The notes beneath the pieces are model-generated. The model made no database searches. It saw only the letters and a list, made by a program, of their open reading frames with translations, and was not told the DNA's origin. Of a stretch of 64,000 bases of DNA, positions 1 to 12,451 are shown piece by piece. The translations under genes were made by a program, and so were the position numbers. This DNA is from Darksidea phi (taxonomy: Eukaryota; Ascomycota; Dothideomycetes; Pleosporales; Lentitheciaceae), in assembly GCA_030770425.1 (NCBI GenBank), contig JASJFT010000235.1:1-64000 (forward strand), written 5' to 3'. Position 1 is the first letter of the stretch; each line of letters begins with the position of its first letter.

Positions 1-1194
1 CGGCGGAGTTTCGTGCCAGAATCAGAAAAGTTCTCCAATTGTCATGTGATCAAACCGTGTGATGTTTGCCTGTGGGTCTCGGTCGAGACAGCAGCGGACT
101 TAGATGTCAAATGGGGTGTTGGACATCTCCTCGTGAGTTATACTGGTGGATCCCGGGTTCACGGTAGATTTTCCACAGACATTGCGGCAGTGCCGACTAT
201 TTCGGATCTTTTCAAATAATACCATAGGTAGTCTCAAATCTATGGATTTTCTGGGGCATCTTCCTCGTACGTTTCCCCGAGCGCTTGTTGCTTGGCTCGT
301 TCTCCTCGGCCACCTTGCCAACCAGATACTTCGGTCGGAACGCTCCATCGCTTTCCAGTAAAAGTCCACATAACACCTAGAACGCCGAGCGTAGCTGGAA
401 TGGATGAATTGGTGTCCATCAATACGCGAGGTTAGGCCTCCCTGAGATAAGAGGAGAGGTGGATTTATGTCGAAGTAGGTGTATGCATAATAAAATATGT
501 AAGAGTTATTGGCTAATCTTGTCCTAGCGACATCGCAATCGAACGTTATATACATGATCAATCGAAACTCTTTCCACACCAAGTAGCACTAATCTAACCG
601 GGTAATGCTGCTATTGTGCGTTGCTACATTCTTCCAACCCTAATCGCGAAGACCATTCCTAATCTTTCTTATTTCAGGTCGTCTCCCAGCCCCGGATATC
701 CCCAGCCTCCGGTCACATAGGCACGGTAAATTCTCCCCCATGATTCTAATTGCAAAAAGCGCCTAACTCTACCCTGCGTGACTTAAAAGGAGTCGAATTG
801 CCCCGAGAATCGTGTTTGGCGAAAGAGACCGTGGAAAACCAGACCAGCGTGATCGTTTATGTGCGGTATGCAACAAGATCCGAGATTTTGCTTTTCGAAA
901 AGTCGATTTTTGGTCCATATTCTTGCTGGTGGCCTTCGCATGTCAACCAAACGTGGAGGGGTTTAGAGCCGTATGCTCTGAAAGAGAGAATACGAGAAGT
1001 ACCAAAAATTAGCTTATAGCTGTCCAACGTACTGAGCAAATGTGAAGGATGAGAATGCATGCACAGGACCAGAGGCGATGGCATAGCTCATAAGTAGTTA
1101 AACAGGTCCAGATCCGAAATCTGTTTAAAACTGCTCGTCCTCTTTTACTCTTAGAGCGACCAGGCCGGTACTACAGATTTAGAGATACCAAGAA
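1..1194. other. intergenic, no supported gene
   Basis: Short overlapping open frames occur on both strands. None has a recognisable domain, a consistent chain of splice sites or a preferred strand. I see no RNA gene or clear repeat. Confidence 0.5.
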
Positions 1195-2103
1195 TCAATC
1201 AGTTCTAACCCCAATTAGCACACTCAGAATCTCTTCCTGATGCCGGAACGCATAGCTCACGTGCCCTTCCCCCTCCTTCATGCGCAACTCCGCTTCGGGC
1301 ATGACTTCCTTCGCCTTGGAGGCCATCGCAGGGGGGCAATTAATGTCGTCGGTACCGTGCCACAGCGTCAATGGCACACCTGATTTGCCGATGTCCAAAT
1401 CCTGCAGCTCAAATCCCCACGGGCTCCCATTGATGCTAGCTTCCCAGGCAGCACCTTGTCCACCTTGCCGCAGCCCTTCTCTTGTTCCCTCAATGAAGCC
1501 TTCTCTGTTCCTCTCATGCTTCATGGCAGCCTTGTCGACCTCTGGCCTACTCTCGATCTCTTTCATCACCATGTCCTCGAAGACGTTCGGGTCCGGATTG
1601 CGGGCCGCCTTCCCCATCGCTAGGTCTAGTACGCCCCCCAAAAGGCCTGGCATCCGGGGACCGACCCATAGTGAGAATCGTGCGACAAACAGCATTCCTG
1701 CTGTGCCGAATGAGACGGGGTACAGTCCTGACACGACCGCCGCTCCAGCCAAACGCTCTTTCGGTATGCCCTTGGCACAAGCCAGCGCATACGGTCCTCC
1801 TCCACTCATTCCTATGACGTAGAACGTCTGTATCTTTAGGCGGTCGGCGAGCGCGAGGACATCGGTGGGCCAGTCGAGCAGCGTGCGGTTGGGCTGGAAG
1901 CTGGAGTTGCCCATCCCAGGGCGATCCGGAGCGATCAAGCGTAAGCCGAGCTTTGCAGCTGCTGAATGCCATAGCTTCCCCTCTTTTCTCGAAGAAGGGT
2001 AGGCATGGAAGTAGAAGACGGTGGTTCGCGGGGCAGGGGAGCCGTATATCGCGTACGAGAGAACGCGTCCGTCGGGGAGGGTCAGGGACTCGGAATCACG
2101 CAT
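1195..2103 (-). CDS. alpha/beta hydrolase
   Basis: A single-exon protein of 302 residues. The frame stays open for 47 more codons upstream, but I start at the Met opening MRDSESLTLPDGR because the homologous part begins there; a longer N-terminus to 2244 is possible. The fold is clear: strand and oxyanion region near AYPSSR, cap entry at APDRPGMGNSS, nucleophile elbow GMSGGGP (catalytic Ser), an Asp in the GTDDINCP turn and the terminal His in GEGHVSYAF. This completes a Ser-Asp-His triad. It is probably a soluble esterase or epoxide-hydrolase-like enzyme; the substrate cannot be read from the sequence. It has no signal peptide and its neighbours give no pathway hint. Confidence 0.85.
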   Translation of the reverse strand: MRDSESLTLPDGRVLSYAIYGSPAPRTTVFYFHAYPSSRKEGKLWHSAAAKLGLRLIAPDRPGMGNSSFQPNRTLLDWPTDVLALADRLKIQTFYVIGMSGGGPYALACAKGIPKERLAGAAVVSGLYPVSFGTAGMLFVARFSLWVGPRMPGLLGGVLDLAMGKAARNPDPNVFEDMVMKEIESRPEVDKAAMKHERNREGFIEGTREGLRQGGQGAAWEASINGSPWGFELQDLDIGKSGVPLTLWHGTDDINCPPAMASKAKEVMPEAELRMKEGEGHVSYAFRHQEEILSVLIGVRTD

Positions 2104-2855
2104 CTCGGGTGCTCTCTGAGGCTTCCGAGAGGCCGAGCAGTGAGAGGAGTAAGGTATTGAGTCATTATTGGGGGCTTGAGAAGGATCACATCCCAATGCG
2201 GACCGCTGCTGTGTCGATGCCACAAGGAGGGGGTGAGATGCCAAGAGGAGCTAACCCTGACATAGTAAGGCGTGACAGTCACCCGACATGTTAACGCGAC
2301 GTCTTCTGCCATAGGCCTCAAGAATTGTCTTCGAGGTCTACAGAAAGACAGTGAGCTCTTCTGCCAGGCCTTTCATTAACAACCTTCTAATCATGGTTTT
2401 GACCTCGTTAACACTAGCTTTGCGATAATACGTCAAGTTTGCTTGGCCATAAGGTCTTCCACTGTAGTATCTTCCGTTAGAGTGTAGTATCATGAACAGT
2501 TTTATTGAGTGCGCAATGGATTTCTTAATTTGGTGTCTGGCTTTAACGGTATATACGGGAAGATGTCGCCCTTCATACCGTTGTTCGCCGGATTTCAGCC
2601 CCGCCCAACCTCGAATACGCTCTAGTTACTCTTCTCCAGCTTCCCATCTACCACATATAGCATCGAAGCCTCTCAAAGGCTCCATCGTATGATTAAGGCT
2701 GAAGCTCATTTTACAGTCCTTCAAATCATATCTAGTTCGAACGTAAGTAGTCTTCGCTTCTCCATTCCACCGAATTCCTTCTACACTAAACCTTCATATA
2801 TAGTTACAGTGTATTAGAGCATTTCGAACACGATGTTGTCAACGATTCAGAAAGG

Positions 2856-3395
2856 CTACAATACGAGGGCGGGCGAGGCGCTGAGTGCCGCCATAAACAA
2901 AGACCGGATCGAGGGCTGACCGCAAAGTATACTAGTGTACTCCGGCCCCAGAAGCTTCATTGATTTTGCCTGTCATACGTGTCGGTACGTATATACACTA
3001 CAGTGTGTAGAGCTTACCTTGGTAACTATTAATTTCTCTTCCAGCGAGAGCCTCCAAGGAGCCCCCTCCAAATCAGCCAAAGCGTCTTTGACGCTCTGAG
3101 CGATGGCACTTTCCTCAGCGTCGCCCATACTCTGCTGTGTAGGGTTAGCTAAGTAAATGTAAGTGCTTTTCTTCGAGGTTCCTACCTTCAACTCCGCGAG
3201 CAACTTCCCAATCTGAGAATCTCTTATGCGGCATGGAGAGCAAGACACGGCTGTCATATACCAGGGAGTGACAAAGTTGGTTGGTAAAATCGGGAGGTCA
3301 GTCTTGCATACGAAACGACTGAGCCATCGCACCTTCACTACACACGCGTTGCGGCCTCCACGCGCAAATGAAGTACTATATGTAAATACTTCCAC
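2856..3395 (-). CDS. hypothetical small protein, three exons
   Basis: Proposed exons are 3186-3395, 3018-3134 and 2856-2969. The introns are 51 nt (donor GTAGGA, perfect CTAAC branch, acceptor CACAG) and 48 nt (GTAAGC...GACAG), both phase 0. The well-supported part reads IGKLLAELK, QSMGDAEESAIAQSVKDA, LEGAPWRLSLEEK, then AKSMKLLGPEY. It is mostly helical and charged. I recognise no family. The 5' end is uncertain: residues before KLLAELK look less gene-like, and the true start may lie in another exon toward 3.8 kb. Support comes only from splice sites and composition. Confidence 0.35.
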
Positions 3396-4056
3396 CCTAG
3401 GTCGGAAAACAAAGAACTGGACTCGAATTACCGGCCAGGCGTATCTTGGAGGTCATCAGGCTACCCGTTTCTCAACCAAGTTGTTTCAAAAGCGCTTGTC
3501 AGTATCTGCCATATCCAGCATTTTCGCGCATCTCTGTTGTTGTCCACTTGGCGCAATCGATCAACCTCTAGCCCCTTGCCGGCTGTCCTTCAACGTACCC
3601 GTGGATACCGCTTTAATTGGGAACAAAATAGAGCGTCTCAATCTCGAGGATATCGGCGATGTAGTCTGTTACGAAGAAACCCGAGAGGCTGCACTTGAAG
3701 CTGCCCAAGAAGGGCCTCCATTTTCTCCATTCTAGTTCGTCGGTTGCGGTGGCAGTTGTGGACATGTGAATGCCGGGTTTTCCGGTCAATGTAGGGGGTC
3801 GCAGCAAGCAATCACTCTGAGTCTCCAGCGTTCACCGACCGAATGAAAATTGTTTACGGTCGCACGACACTTTTTGCCATGATCTCGACAGCTTCTATTG
3901 TATACTCTCGTTCGACACACTATTCAATATCGCTTATGATGTTGCTCTATTTTCCTTAAATATACCCTCGTTATGCTGCATCAGTACCGGACCTTCATTG
4001 TCTGTTCTGAGACGCCAAGTAGTTATTTCCACTCCGTGATACAGTAATGTCTCGCC

Positions 4057-4607
4057 TTACCCATCCGTTATCTGTGCTCTCCGCAACTCCCCCAGCTTCT
4101 GCTCGCACCAGCCCTTCTTTTCCAGTATCTCAACCCTTAAAAGTCCAACATATGGACTGAGTTCTTCCATTGCTTCAAGCAAAGTGAGCGTCGTTTCGAT
4201 GGTGTCGAGGTGGGATATGATCATAGTTTCGGAGAGTTGGAGAAAGCGGGTAAATGTTTCCGCGGTAGCGGAAGTCAGACTATTCGAAATTATGCCCTTC
4301 TTCTCAGTTAGTAGGTCGTTGACAAAGGCGTTTGTAACCATACGGGCATCGCCTTCTCCGCCATGTCTCGCGCCACTGCACTAAACGTGCCGCTTGCATC
4401 GCTCGCCTCGTGAATAGTATCCAGTGCCAATTGATCCTCCACCCAAGAGCTCGTGCGTCTAGATGGTACGCTTTGTAGTCGATCGCCTGTCGTGTTTGTC
4501 TGCTGCTGTGCACGTTGTTCGTTCTCATTCAGTGGCTGCACAGTTTCGAGCGACTTTTGGTGAAGTATGTTGCGGAAGACCTGCTTGAGCAAATTTTTGG
4601 GCGCCAT
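4057..4607 (-). pseudogene. possible frameshifted hypothetical gene
   Basis: Two overlapping reading frames join into one protein-like sequence. The upstream part starts MAPKNLLKQVFRNILHQ and the downstream part includes TRFLQLSETMIISHLDTIE and YVGLLRVEILEKKGW. The two are in different frames, and the switch falls in the overlap near 4308-4341, with no GT-AG pair that would bridge it. It is either a frameshifted (decayed) gene or a sequencing indel. The product would be about 180 residues, helical, with no recognisable domain. A GTAAGG donor near the end of the second part suggests a further 3' exon. Confidence 0.3.
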
Positions 4608-6150
4608 GGTGGAGAATGTACGTAATGGAGGAGTTCGTAAGTTCCGAGGTGGGGGGTGGTGTGCGGGTCGAGTGAGTTCGAGATAAAGATTTGTTGTGTT
4701 TCACTGAAGTGAAAAAACCTTGTGTTTACCAAACCGCGAAGTAAATACGTCACAAAGACTGAAAGGCAAAAATCCACGCTATGAATTGACCGTGTGGGGC
4801 TAATCTTGTAAACTGTGCCCTTACGCTCTCTGCGAGATCATCCTCATGGTGGTGTAGGTGGCGCTATCTCAGCGCCGTCGTGTTGGTGTGACACTTGCTG
4901 CTCTGCTCTGAGTCTGATTTTGTAAAGTTGAATTGGAAAGCCCCTGCTCCTCCGGCGTTAGGTAGTCTAGATTAGCTGCCTTCTTTTCAACGATGCTCAG
5001 TTCTCACCAATAGTCGCTATACGGACCGCTGTTTCTTCTATGACCCCAGAATCCCTTTTAATTCATGCTTATTGTGCAGTACCGATAGCGGCGCTTATAT
5101 CTATCTGCATTAGCATCGCTGGTGATTTCGGAGAGTGCTTCTACCTGACAACGGAGATTGTGAACCTTGAAGAACCCTTTGGAGCACAGGGAATTGCTAT
5201 AGCAGAACTGATACATCATTTTTGGTACTTTTCAAGGGAATTTTGGGTGAACTAGGTGCGTGCGGCAACGGCGCGGTCCTGGACGATCTTATGTGAGAGG
5301 GCGGGTTTGAGAGGACTATAAATGGCGTCAAGCTCATTAAGCTTTGCCATCATTATTGGTATGAGATGCAATAGTCTTATCACGTAGTATTTGATTGCTT
5401 CAGCCGTCTTCAGTTGCTCATGTCACGGACATGTCGTTGGGTTGCTATGTGCAGTACTCTGACATACGTGCAGACACGCTTTACTGAGCAAAGGTGGTGA
5501 CTCAATTGCTTGTAGTGAAATTTGGATTCCTAGGAATGCGCAAAAGTTTCGTACGTTCACTGATTAGCATTGGCTGGGGACCGAAGTGACTAGATAAGAC
5601 ATCTATACTCAATATAAACAATACCATGAATGCGTTAGAGTCAAGGCTAATGTTGATAGATCATCGACCTATAAAGCGCAGTTCCTGCCAAAACCCAGTA
5701 GAAATCCAGAGACCACCCTACTTTCCGCGTCGCGGGCTCCTACACGAGAGTAGCAATTGTAGCGAGAAAACGGAAGGCTGGAGACGCTCAGGGTATGGTG
5801 CTACAGGTTACAGATCAATGCGCTTTGATTTCGAGAGACATGTTTGGTGAGCTTGGATGGCAGGAAAGCCTTTCATCTAACCTACGCTATCTGTGCCATT
5901 GGAAATGCCATTGCGCAGATTTGTCTATCCATGGATACAGCTCAGCATTGAGTATACTGATGTATTCTAACCCCTAATCCATATCCTCCAAGAGGAAGAA
6001 GCAAAGAACCGGTCTGACAGTGACCGTGTGCATCAAAAGCCGGCAATGACCCCGGGCACGTTCGTCGGATTCTACGAAAACATCGCCCAAGACCGCCCAC
6101 GCATACTCAACCTTGCCACCTTTTATGGTTCATTCCATCCATCTTCGGCA
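4608..6150. other. intergenic, no supported gene
   Basis: Only short open frames (for example near 5040-5255 and 5626-5850) without domains or convincing splice structure. Nothing else was recognised. Confidence 0.4.
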
Positions 6151-7249
6151 TCAAATGTAATCCTCATCGCTCTGCTGGAATTCGGAACTCTGACTATCCT
6201 CTTCGCTAGTCCTCTCGCCATAAGTATGGTCCTCCTCCTTCTCCTGGCGGAGCCACGCAGCCATTCCCTCCGAAGCTTGCTGGGAGGCCTTCCGAGCTGG
6301 ACGTGCACGTTGACCATAAGATCCATCACTTGGGGCGACGGACGAACGAGCCGGGTGGGCGCCATCGTTAATCATTGGAACAGTACGCGCGGTCGCGACT
6401 GTGCTCTGATGAGTGCCTGGCAGCTGTGAATGAAATGCCGGCGTCGCTACATGATCCTTAATGGGTATACCCATACCGATGTCGCCAGAATACGTATTCA
6501 GGTTGAAGTCCATACCATTCGCCCCGGAGTTATGTATACCACCACCATCACCGACGCCGTTCAAGCCGTAGTATGTCCGCTCCTGCATTCTATCCAGGGG
6601 ATTGGCGAATGAAGTGCCCTGAAAAGTCATACCGTGGGCGTCGAATGGGTCATTCAAGGTAGTGCTGAGCTCAGTAGCACGAGTAGAGAGCTGGTTGAAG
6701 CTGGCATTATCTGACACCTCTGCAGGGTATTAGCTAGGTTGATTTCTATTAGACGGAGTGGCTGCGTACCAGTTTTGATATGAACGCTGTCATCGCCGTT
6801 TCCATTTCCTGTCCTGTTATCGAACATGCCGCGACCGCGGCTAGCGGCGCCACGCTGGGCGGACTTGCGCTGTGCCGTCGGCGTCTGCTCCTCGGGGGTG
6901 AAATAGTCGTCAGCATCGGACTCGGTATCTTCCTTCATCTTACGTTTCTTTGCCGATGAGACGGGCGTCTTGGGCTGAACGACACGGGCCTTACTCGGCG
7001 TGCTCACGGATACCTTGCCCTTGACACCAGCAAGAGCGCGCAACTTCACAAATCGCTCTTTGATGGCCCTAGGAGTGGGCTTCTCCTTTCCTTCAGCTGA
7101 ACAATATTAGCATGGCTATGTGGTGCTTAAGCTCAGCGAAACTTACGCCACGCCTTGACGATGGCCTCCGCACTGACAGTGATACCATGGGTCTCAACCA
7201 GCTTGAGAAGCAGCAAGCGATCGTTCTCGGGGGTCCAGCTCATAGGCAT
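6151..7249 (-). CDS. Myb/SANT-like DNA-binding protein
   Basis: Three exons, 7147-7249, 6770-7096 and 6151-6719, give 332 residues. The introns are 50 nt (GTAAGT...TTCAG) and 50 nt (GTACGC...CTGCAG with a GCTAATA branch), both phase 1. Residues 4-60 form a Myb/SANT-like fold: SWTPENDRLLLLKLVETHG, then a second helix and a third with PRAIKERFVKLR. A basic stretch SSAKKRKMKED looks like a nuclear localisation signal. The rest is low-complexity and acidic, ending ...QQSDEDYI. It is likely a nuclear transcription or chromatin factor; targets are unknown. The single Myb-like repeat at the N-terminus with a long disordered tail is a common fungal arrangement. Confidence 0.8.
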
Positions 7250-7940
7250 GTTGACGCTTGGTGGAGATAGTTATTTCCGGGCTGTTCGAATAGGGAACTG
7301 TATGAACGGGAGCGGTGGAAGGAGGAGTGGATGTGTGAGACGAGAAAGAGTTGGAGCGGGCGAGTAAGGTTGAGGAAAGGGAACAATAGTGCGGTGCGGG
7401 GCACTAGTAATAAAAGATAGATAAGAGACAAAACAGCGCGTCGGAGCGGACGCGGTGAAGGTGATATCGGTGAATCGCAGCGCTGAACGGGAGTGAAAGA
7501 GCCGCACGCCGAGTCGCCACAAGAACGCCCATAGCGAGTGAGCGAGGCACGTGTCACTTTTGATTATGTTCCACTTACGATACAACGGTGTAGTCGGTGT
7601 TGACCAATCTTACAGCTCGCTTCGCTCGCTGCGACATCTCACATCTTCATCTTCGATTCCCTACAGCGATACGAGCATCTTAGAATGACTTCAGCTAATG
7701 AACGAATTACGCCTTCGTTCGATCGCTCAATGAGACCATCAAGGGTTCTCACGTATAACTCATATTGCCGATTAAAGCGCATTTACGCGCATCGGACTGA
7801 GCGAGTAGTCCATGACTCAACACGTGACTGTTGCTTAGGAAACATCAACTAATTTAATATTAAACATGAGCGTGAAGTCGACATAGCGAGGAAATTCGGC
7901 GAGAAGGAAGACAAGCAAACTAACGACAATCACACGCCAT

Positions 7941-8759
7941 ATGAACCGTTTCATGGCCCAAAGGAGACAGTTCAAACGGGTACGAGATTTCGTGCTGTCT
8001 CAGATACAAGTCCGACTACCAGCAGCCAATGCGAAAGCAGTTTGTACCACCAAAGTTCCAGAAATTGCTTCGCTAACTAAAGAAATTGTGCGTCCTAACG
8101 CAATGGCATACAACCTCCAGACTGCACAAGCTGAACACAGCGCCGATATCTCCAACCTCTGGCCCACGAATGCGCACCAGGCAGGTTTGACCTTGCGTGG
8201 TGATGCTTTACCAGCCGCTACAGATATGACGGTACTCCCCAGTGCTCTGGTGTCGACGATCCAGGCCCACGGAGAGCGGGCCGCTACAGTTGAAGTGAAC
8301 CCAGCCTATTCGTACGCCCTTGAACAGATGAGCAGCATTCAGGGCTTACTACAAAATCTTATGCAAGAGAAAGCGCTTCTACACAAAGAGAACGCTAGAC
8401 TTAATGCTCGAGTGTTAGCACAAAAAGAGCAGATCCGGGCACTGGAAGATACTCAGATTATTAAAGAGAACACTGACATCCAGGAGTCGTTCGAGGCGAC
8501 CTCCCGCCAAGGCGACGATCACCTCTTCACATCTGAGCGGCCGCGCGTATTGATACCGACGGCATCCATCCCCTTCTCTCCCGGCGGACTCTCCGCCCCT
8601 CTGCCTCGTGAGAGGAGCCGCGGTGCCAAGCGTCGCATTGAGCACCTCTATCTGGGAAGTCCGCGTGGCACCGTGACTGGGAGGCATTGCGACTATGAGG
8701 ATGGACAAGAGCACAGGCTTCGGCGTATCAAACGAGAGGACGATAGAAATCGGTCATGA
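7941..8759 (+). CDS. hypothetical coiled-coil protein
   Basis: A single exon of 272 residues. Residues about 130-165 form a coiled coil (LLQNLMQEKALLHKENARL and following). The C-terminus is basic and disordered (RERSRGAKRRIEHLY, HRLRRIKREDD), compatible with nuclear localisation. There is no basic leucine-zipper motif before the coil, so I do not call it a bZIP. No signal peptide or membrane span is visible. It is transcribed away from the Myb-like gene, with about 690 bp between the starts. Confidence 0.55.
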   Translation: MNRFMAQRRQFKRVRDFVLSQIQVRLPAANAKAVCTTKVPEIASLTKEIVRPNAMAYNLQTAQAEHSADISNLWPTNAHQAGLTLRGDALPAATDMTVLPSALVSTIQAHGERAATVEVNPAYSYALEQMSSIQGLLQNLMQEKALLHKENARLNARVLAQKEQIRALEDTQIIKENTDIQESFEATSRQGDDHLFTSERPRVLIPTASIPFSPGGLSAPLPRERSRGAKRRIEHLYLGSPRGTVTGRHCDYEDGQEHRLRRIKREDDRNRS

Positions 8760-9987
8760 AGCGGGTATGGGGTCACTTTTGAGTGCAGGCATTTTTGAGG
8801 CGGAAGAAACAATGGCCATCTCCGTGGACTCCGTCTCGGCGAGTGTTCATTGTGGTATTGATTTCAAAGGACTGACGTAGGCAGCTGATCCCACGGTAAG
8901 AGAGACGGATGCGGTGTTGAGGAAATGCATGAGGATGGCTCTCAGAATCTTCGAAAGGGGGCGGATTTTCGAACAGATGGAAGATAGCCGAAGAGAAGGA
9001 TATAGAATCTGTCAAAGAAATAAACAGGGACCGACTCTTGATGATAACGAGCTGCCATTATCGCCGAGGATGACGCTCTGATATCATCTCAGTCTATCTC
9101 TCTAGCGTCATTCGACTTCCCCACAACTCTATCCAGGTCACTCTGGACGCCCTACAGCGGAACCCTTAATTATCTGCACTCTCTCCCACCCATGTACCCG
9201 CCATTATTTGTCTTTGTCTAGAAGGACAGATTCTCCACCGCTTCTATCGTCCCTACATAAGATACACCTAACATAAACATACAAAGAAAGTTCGGGCCAT
9301 GCCATCCCCTTGGTAGGAAACGGCTGCCCATTTCACGCGTGTCAAACAAAACGCCCCGCTTTTGCACAAGGCCTAGGGGCGCTAACAGACGGTAGACTAT
9401 CCTCTCATTGGCGTAAAGTGGTGCTCTTGGATCGGCGCTCTGGCGTTGCTCTGCGTCTTTGTAACGAGCGGCATCCAAAGACACGAGAGCAATGCCACTA
9501 ATCGGGGAAACACGCATGTGACCGTCCACCTGTGTTCGCTCCATCGCTTCATCTCTCAACATTCCTCCATTTCACTGCGTGCTGGTTGAGTTGATTGTGT
9601 ATTGAATGGCGGAACGACGAGGCGACTATGCGAGTGAGGCGGTATCATGTTCGACACCCCAAGACAGCTACAACCCGATATATATGCCATTTGAGTGCAA
9701 GATGATTTCTTGTTCTTACGTAGAGCTAAGCTATGTAGGCGCTGTTCACACAAGACAAGGCCACCCAAACAGCGCTCGGAATTATACCCTTCCTAGTGCA
9801 GGGGAATATTGTCGAAACTGAAGCTAAAGTTACAGGTCGCCATTGTCACTTTTGATTCCACTTTTCCTATCGCTAATATCATAAGGTCGTGATACGTGTA
9901 AGGTGATCCACGTTGAGCTCCGTCAAAGGCTCCAAAGCCTAGCGCCCGACTCGTCACTAGCGTCTAGTAGACGCCTTGATCAACTGC
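8760..9987. other. intergenic, no supported gene
   Basis: Convergent 3' regions of two genes. Short open frames on both strands have no domains, and no repeat is evident. Confidence 0.45.
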
Positions 9988-11353
9988 TTACAATTCCTCC
10001 TTGATGCGATCGGTAGCGGCCTTGGCGCTCTCAGCAGCAGCATCGGAAGCCTTCTGGCTACTCTCGCCAGCGGCATGATAACCCTTCTGGGCAGACTTGG
10101 AAGCAGCAGACGAGGCGCTGGAAGAAGCAGAGGAGAGAGAAGAAGAAAGACTAGACGCGCTCTTCGATGCAGCTCCGCTCGCGCTGCTGGCACTGGCAGT
10201 TGCAAGACCGAGCTGAGCCTTGATCCAGTTTGTGTATCCCGCAAAGCCGTTGGTAGCCTGGGCGTACTCATTACCAGCCTTGGAGGTAGCAGCTCCATAA
10301 GCGCTAGCAGCAGAGGCCGTGGCGCTGGAGGCAGAAGCTGACAGGTTGTCGCCGTAAAGACGAGCGCGGTGCTTGCGAGCAAGGGCAAGGAGCTCATTGC
10401 GTTTGGAGCCCTGGGGAACCTTGATACCGTTCTTATCGGCCCACTCTTTGATCTGACTGTCGGACCATGAGTCGAGAAGGGCGTCACTGAGGCTCTGCTG
10501 AGCCTTGGCAGCAGAAGACGAGGCGGATTCGTAAGTAGATTTGGCGTTCAGGCTGGCAAGACGAGACTGGCGACGAATGTTGGCAATGAGCTTGTCACGG
10601 GACGATGGTTGGGGAACTGGGTATCCACGCTCGTCTAACCAAGACTTTAGATCAGAGTCAGACCACGACTCATACAGCCAGTCGCCGGGGTACTGGGCAG
10701 TCTCCGAGAGCTTGTTGGCAGCGGACTGGTAGTTCTCGCGCACGGCCTTGAGCAGACTGTCCCGCTGACGGGGCTGGGGCACGGGGATGCCATGCTTGTC
10801 GGCGAACGCCTTGAGCTGGGAGTCGGTCCACCTGATTGGATTAGCCGAAGTCAGAGTGGGAAGGGCAGCGGGACGCACGAGTCAAAGATCCAATCCTTGA
10901 CGCTGCCATAGGCCTGGTTTGCCGACTCTTCAGTCTCAGTCCAGTATTCCTTGACCTGTTCTGCCAGCGACTGGGAGTTCTTCTCAGTGCCCTTCTTCGC
11001 CTGTTGGCCCTTGGCCGTGAGGTAGTTCTGCAGCGTCTGGGCGTCCCAGCTGTTATAGGGCGTGACCACCTTGTCGTTCCAGTTGCTCTTAACGAGGTTC
11101 TCCAGGTCCTTGCGGTCCGCGGGCGTGGGGTACGGGATGTTGTGGTCCGAGAGCCAGCGCTCGAGCTCCGTCTGGTGCCATTTGTTGTACACTGCGGACG
11201 TTAGCGGCGGACGGGCCAGCAGGGGCAGTGGTGTGAGGGATGGAGTGCGAGTGTGTTCATACAGTACGCACCGGGCTTGCCGAACCAGCTGCTCGCAACG
11301 GTGCCCTGGGCGGCGAGGGCGACCACGAGCGTGGACGCGAGCGAGAACTTCAT
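9988..11353 (-). CDS. Ish1/Msc1-type stress protein with signal peptide
   Basis: Exons 11272-11353, 10879-11191 and 9988-10831 give 412 residues. Introns use GTGCGT donors with CGCAG and ATCAG acceptors. The N-terminus is a signal peptide (MKFSLASTLVVALAAQGTVA). Five Ish1/HeH-type repeats follow, each with a W-x-x-x-x-L core and a P-T/Q-P turn: WHQTELERWLSDHNIPYP, a degenerate second copy, WTDSQLKAFADKHGIPVPQP, WSDSDLKSWLDERGYPVPQP and WSDSQIKEWADKNGIKVPQ. The last 130 residues are Ala/Ser-rich and helical. By family (fission yeast Ish1, budding yeast Msc1) it should sit in the ER lumen or nuclear envelope and be linked to stress or stationary phase. The function is by homology only. Confidence 0.9.
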
Positions 11354-11872
11354 ATTGCAGCAGCGTGCGTGTGGATGGAGGGGTGAGAAGAGGTGCAATT
11401 TCAAGTTAATATGGATAGTTAATTTGAGGGAGGCAGGCGTGTAAAGTAATGGGGAGGGTGGTGGGGAATGCAGAGCAGAGAATGGGGCGGCGTTGGTTAA
11501 GAGGGGGGACAAAGCCGTGGGCACTCTGACGTAGTTGTCACGTCTGGGCGGCGGCACAACCAAGGTCGCGCTTGCAGTGTCGGCAGCCAATGGACGCGCG
11601 TGCGGTCATCTTCACCAGTTGGCCCAGACGCCTCCGGTGCTGGGTTCCCGGGCACAAATCGTCCACATGTCAGTTACCATGGCATTTCGAAATTCCCCAT
11701 CACTCTGCGGGGCCGCTGACATCACCATAACAAAGTGTGGCGTTGCGACATGTGCACGCGACGAGGCGTCATCACCGACATGGGAGACATTTTGCATTTG
11801 GTACTGTACTGGTAGGGGCCTCGAATACAATACAAAGTGATATACAGTCCCCAATTCCATACATAGGCATGC

Positions 11873-12451
11873 TCACGGCTCCGAGTCGCGTCCTCCTTGG
11901 CCTGCACCTGTCAGTTACGCGCACAGCTGCAGGCACCTCTACGACGGCGAAGACTTACCGCTCCAGAACTTTGGCGGCGCCTTGTCCTTGTACGCGTCCT
12001 TGTTGCTAACCTGTTGGTGCGCCTTCTCAGCCCTGTGGTCCATGTCCTCGTTATGCTCTCTCACGTCCTCATTCTGTTCGCTCTCGTTCGGCGGGTTCTC
12101 ATTGAGTATCTTCGGCTGCGCACCTTTGGTTCCCTTGTTGCTGTTGCTGCTGCCCTCGCTCTGCGGCGTCTGTCCCCCGCTGCCGCCAGCGCCATCTGAT
12201 TGTGACTGCGACGAGGATTGGCGCTGCTGGCCCTTGCTCTGGGCGACTTTCGGGGCTGGTGGGCCTGGGTGCTCGAGGTCCTCGCGGTTGTTCTTGCCCT
12301 GCGCTTGCGGGCTTTCGCCGGCCGGGTTGCCTTCGCCGGAGCCGTAGTCCTGTGTTGCGAAGCGGACCTGGAGACGAGCTCGGGGAGCTATTGTCAGCGC
12401 CGGCCGCAAGGCCGCCGAGCGGAACATGGTCGAAGGTCGTAGGAACGCCAT
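11873..12451 (-). CDS. small mitochondrial hypothetical protein
   Basis: Exon 1 is 11959-12451 and exon 2 is 11873-11907. The 51-nt intron (GTAAGT...CTGACAG, phase 1) converts the end to FWSGAGQGGRDSEP, for 175 residues. The N-terminus (MAFLRPSTMFRSAALRPA ... RARLQVRFATQ) is rich in Arg/Ser/Ala with no acids, typical of a mitochondrial presequence. The rest is hydrophilic, Gln/Ser/Gly/Asn-rich and probably disordered, with a conserved-looking tail KDKAPPKFWSG. No catalytic domain is visible. Confidence 0.7.

Noticed and set aside
100..582. 160-codon minus-strand frame
   Set aside because: No recognisable motif, no splice partners, and a composition like non-coding sequence.
3226..3735. 169-codon frame on the plus strand
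   Set aside because: No domain, and it lies opposite the spliced minus-strand model, which has better branch and splice signals.
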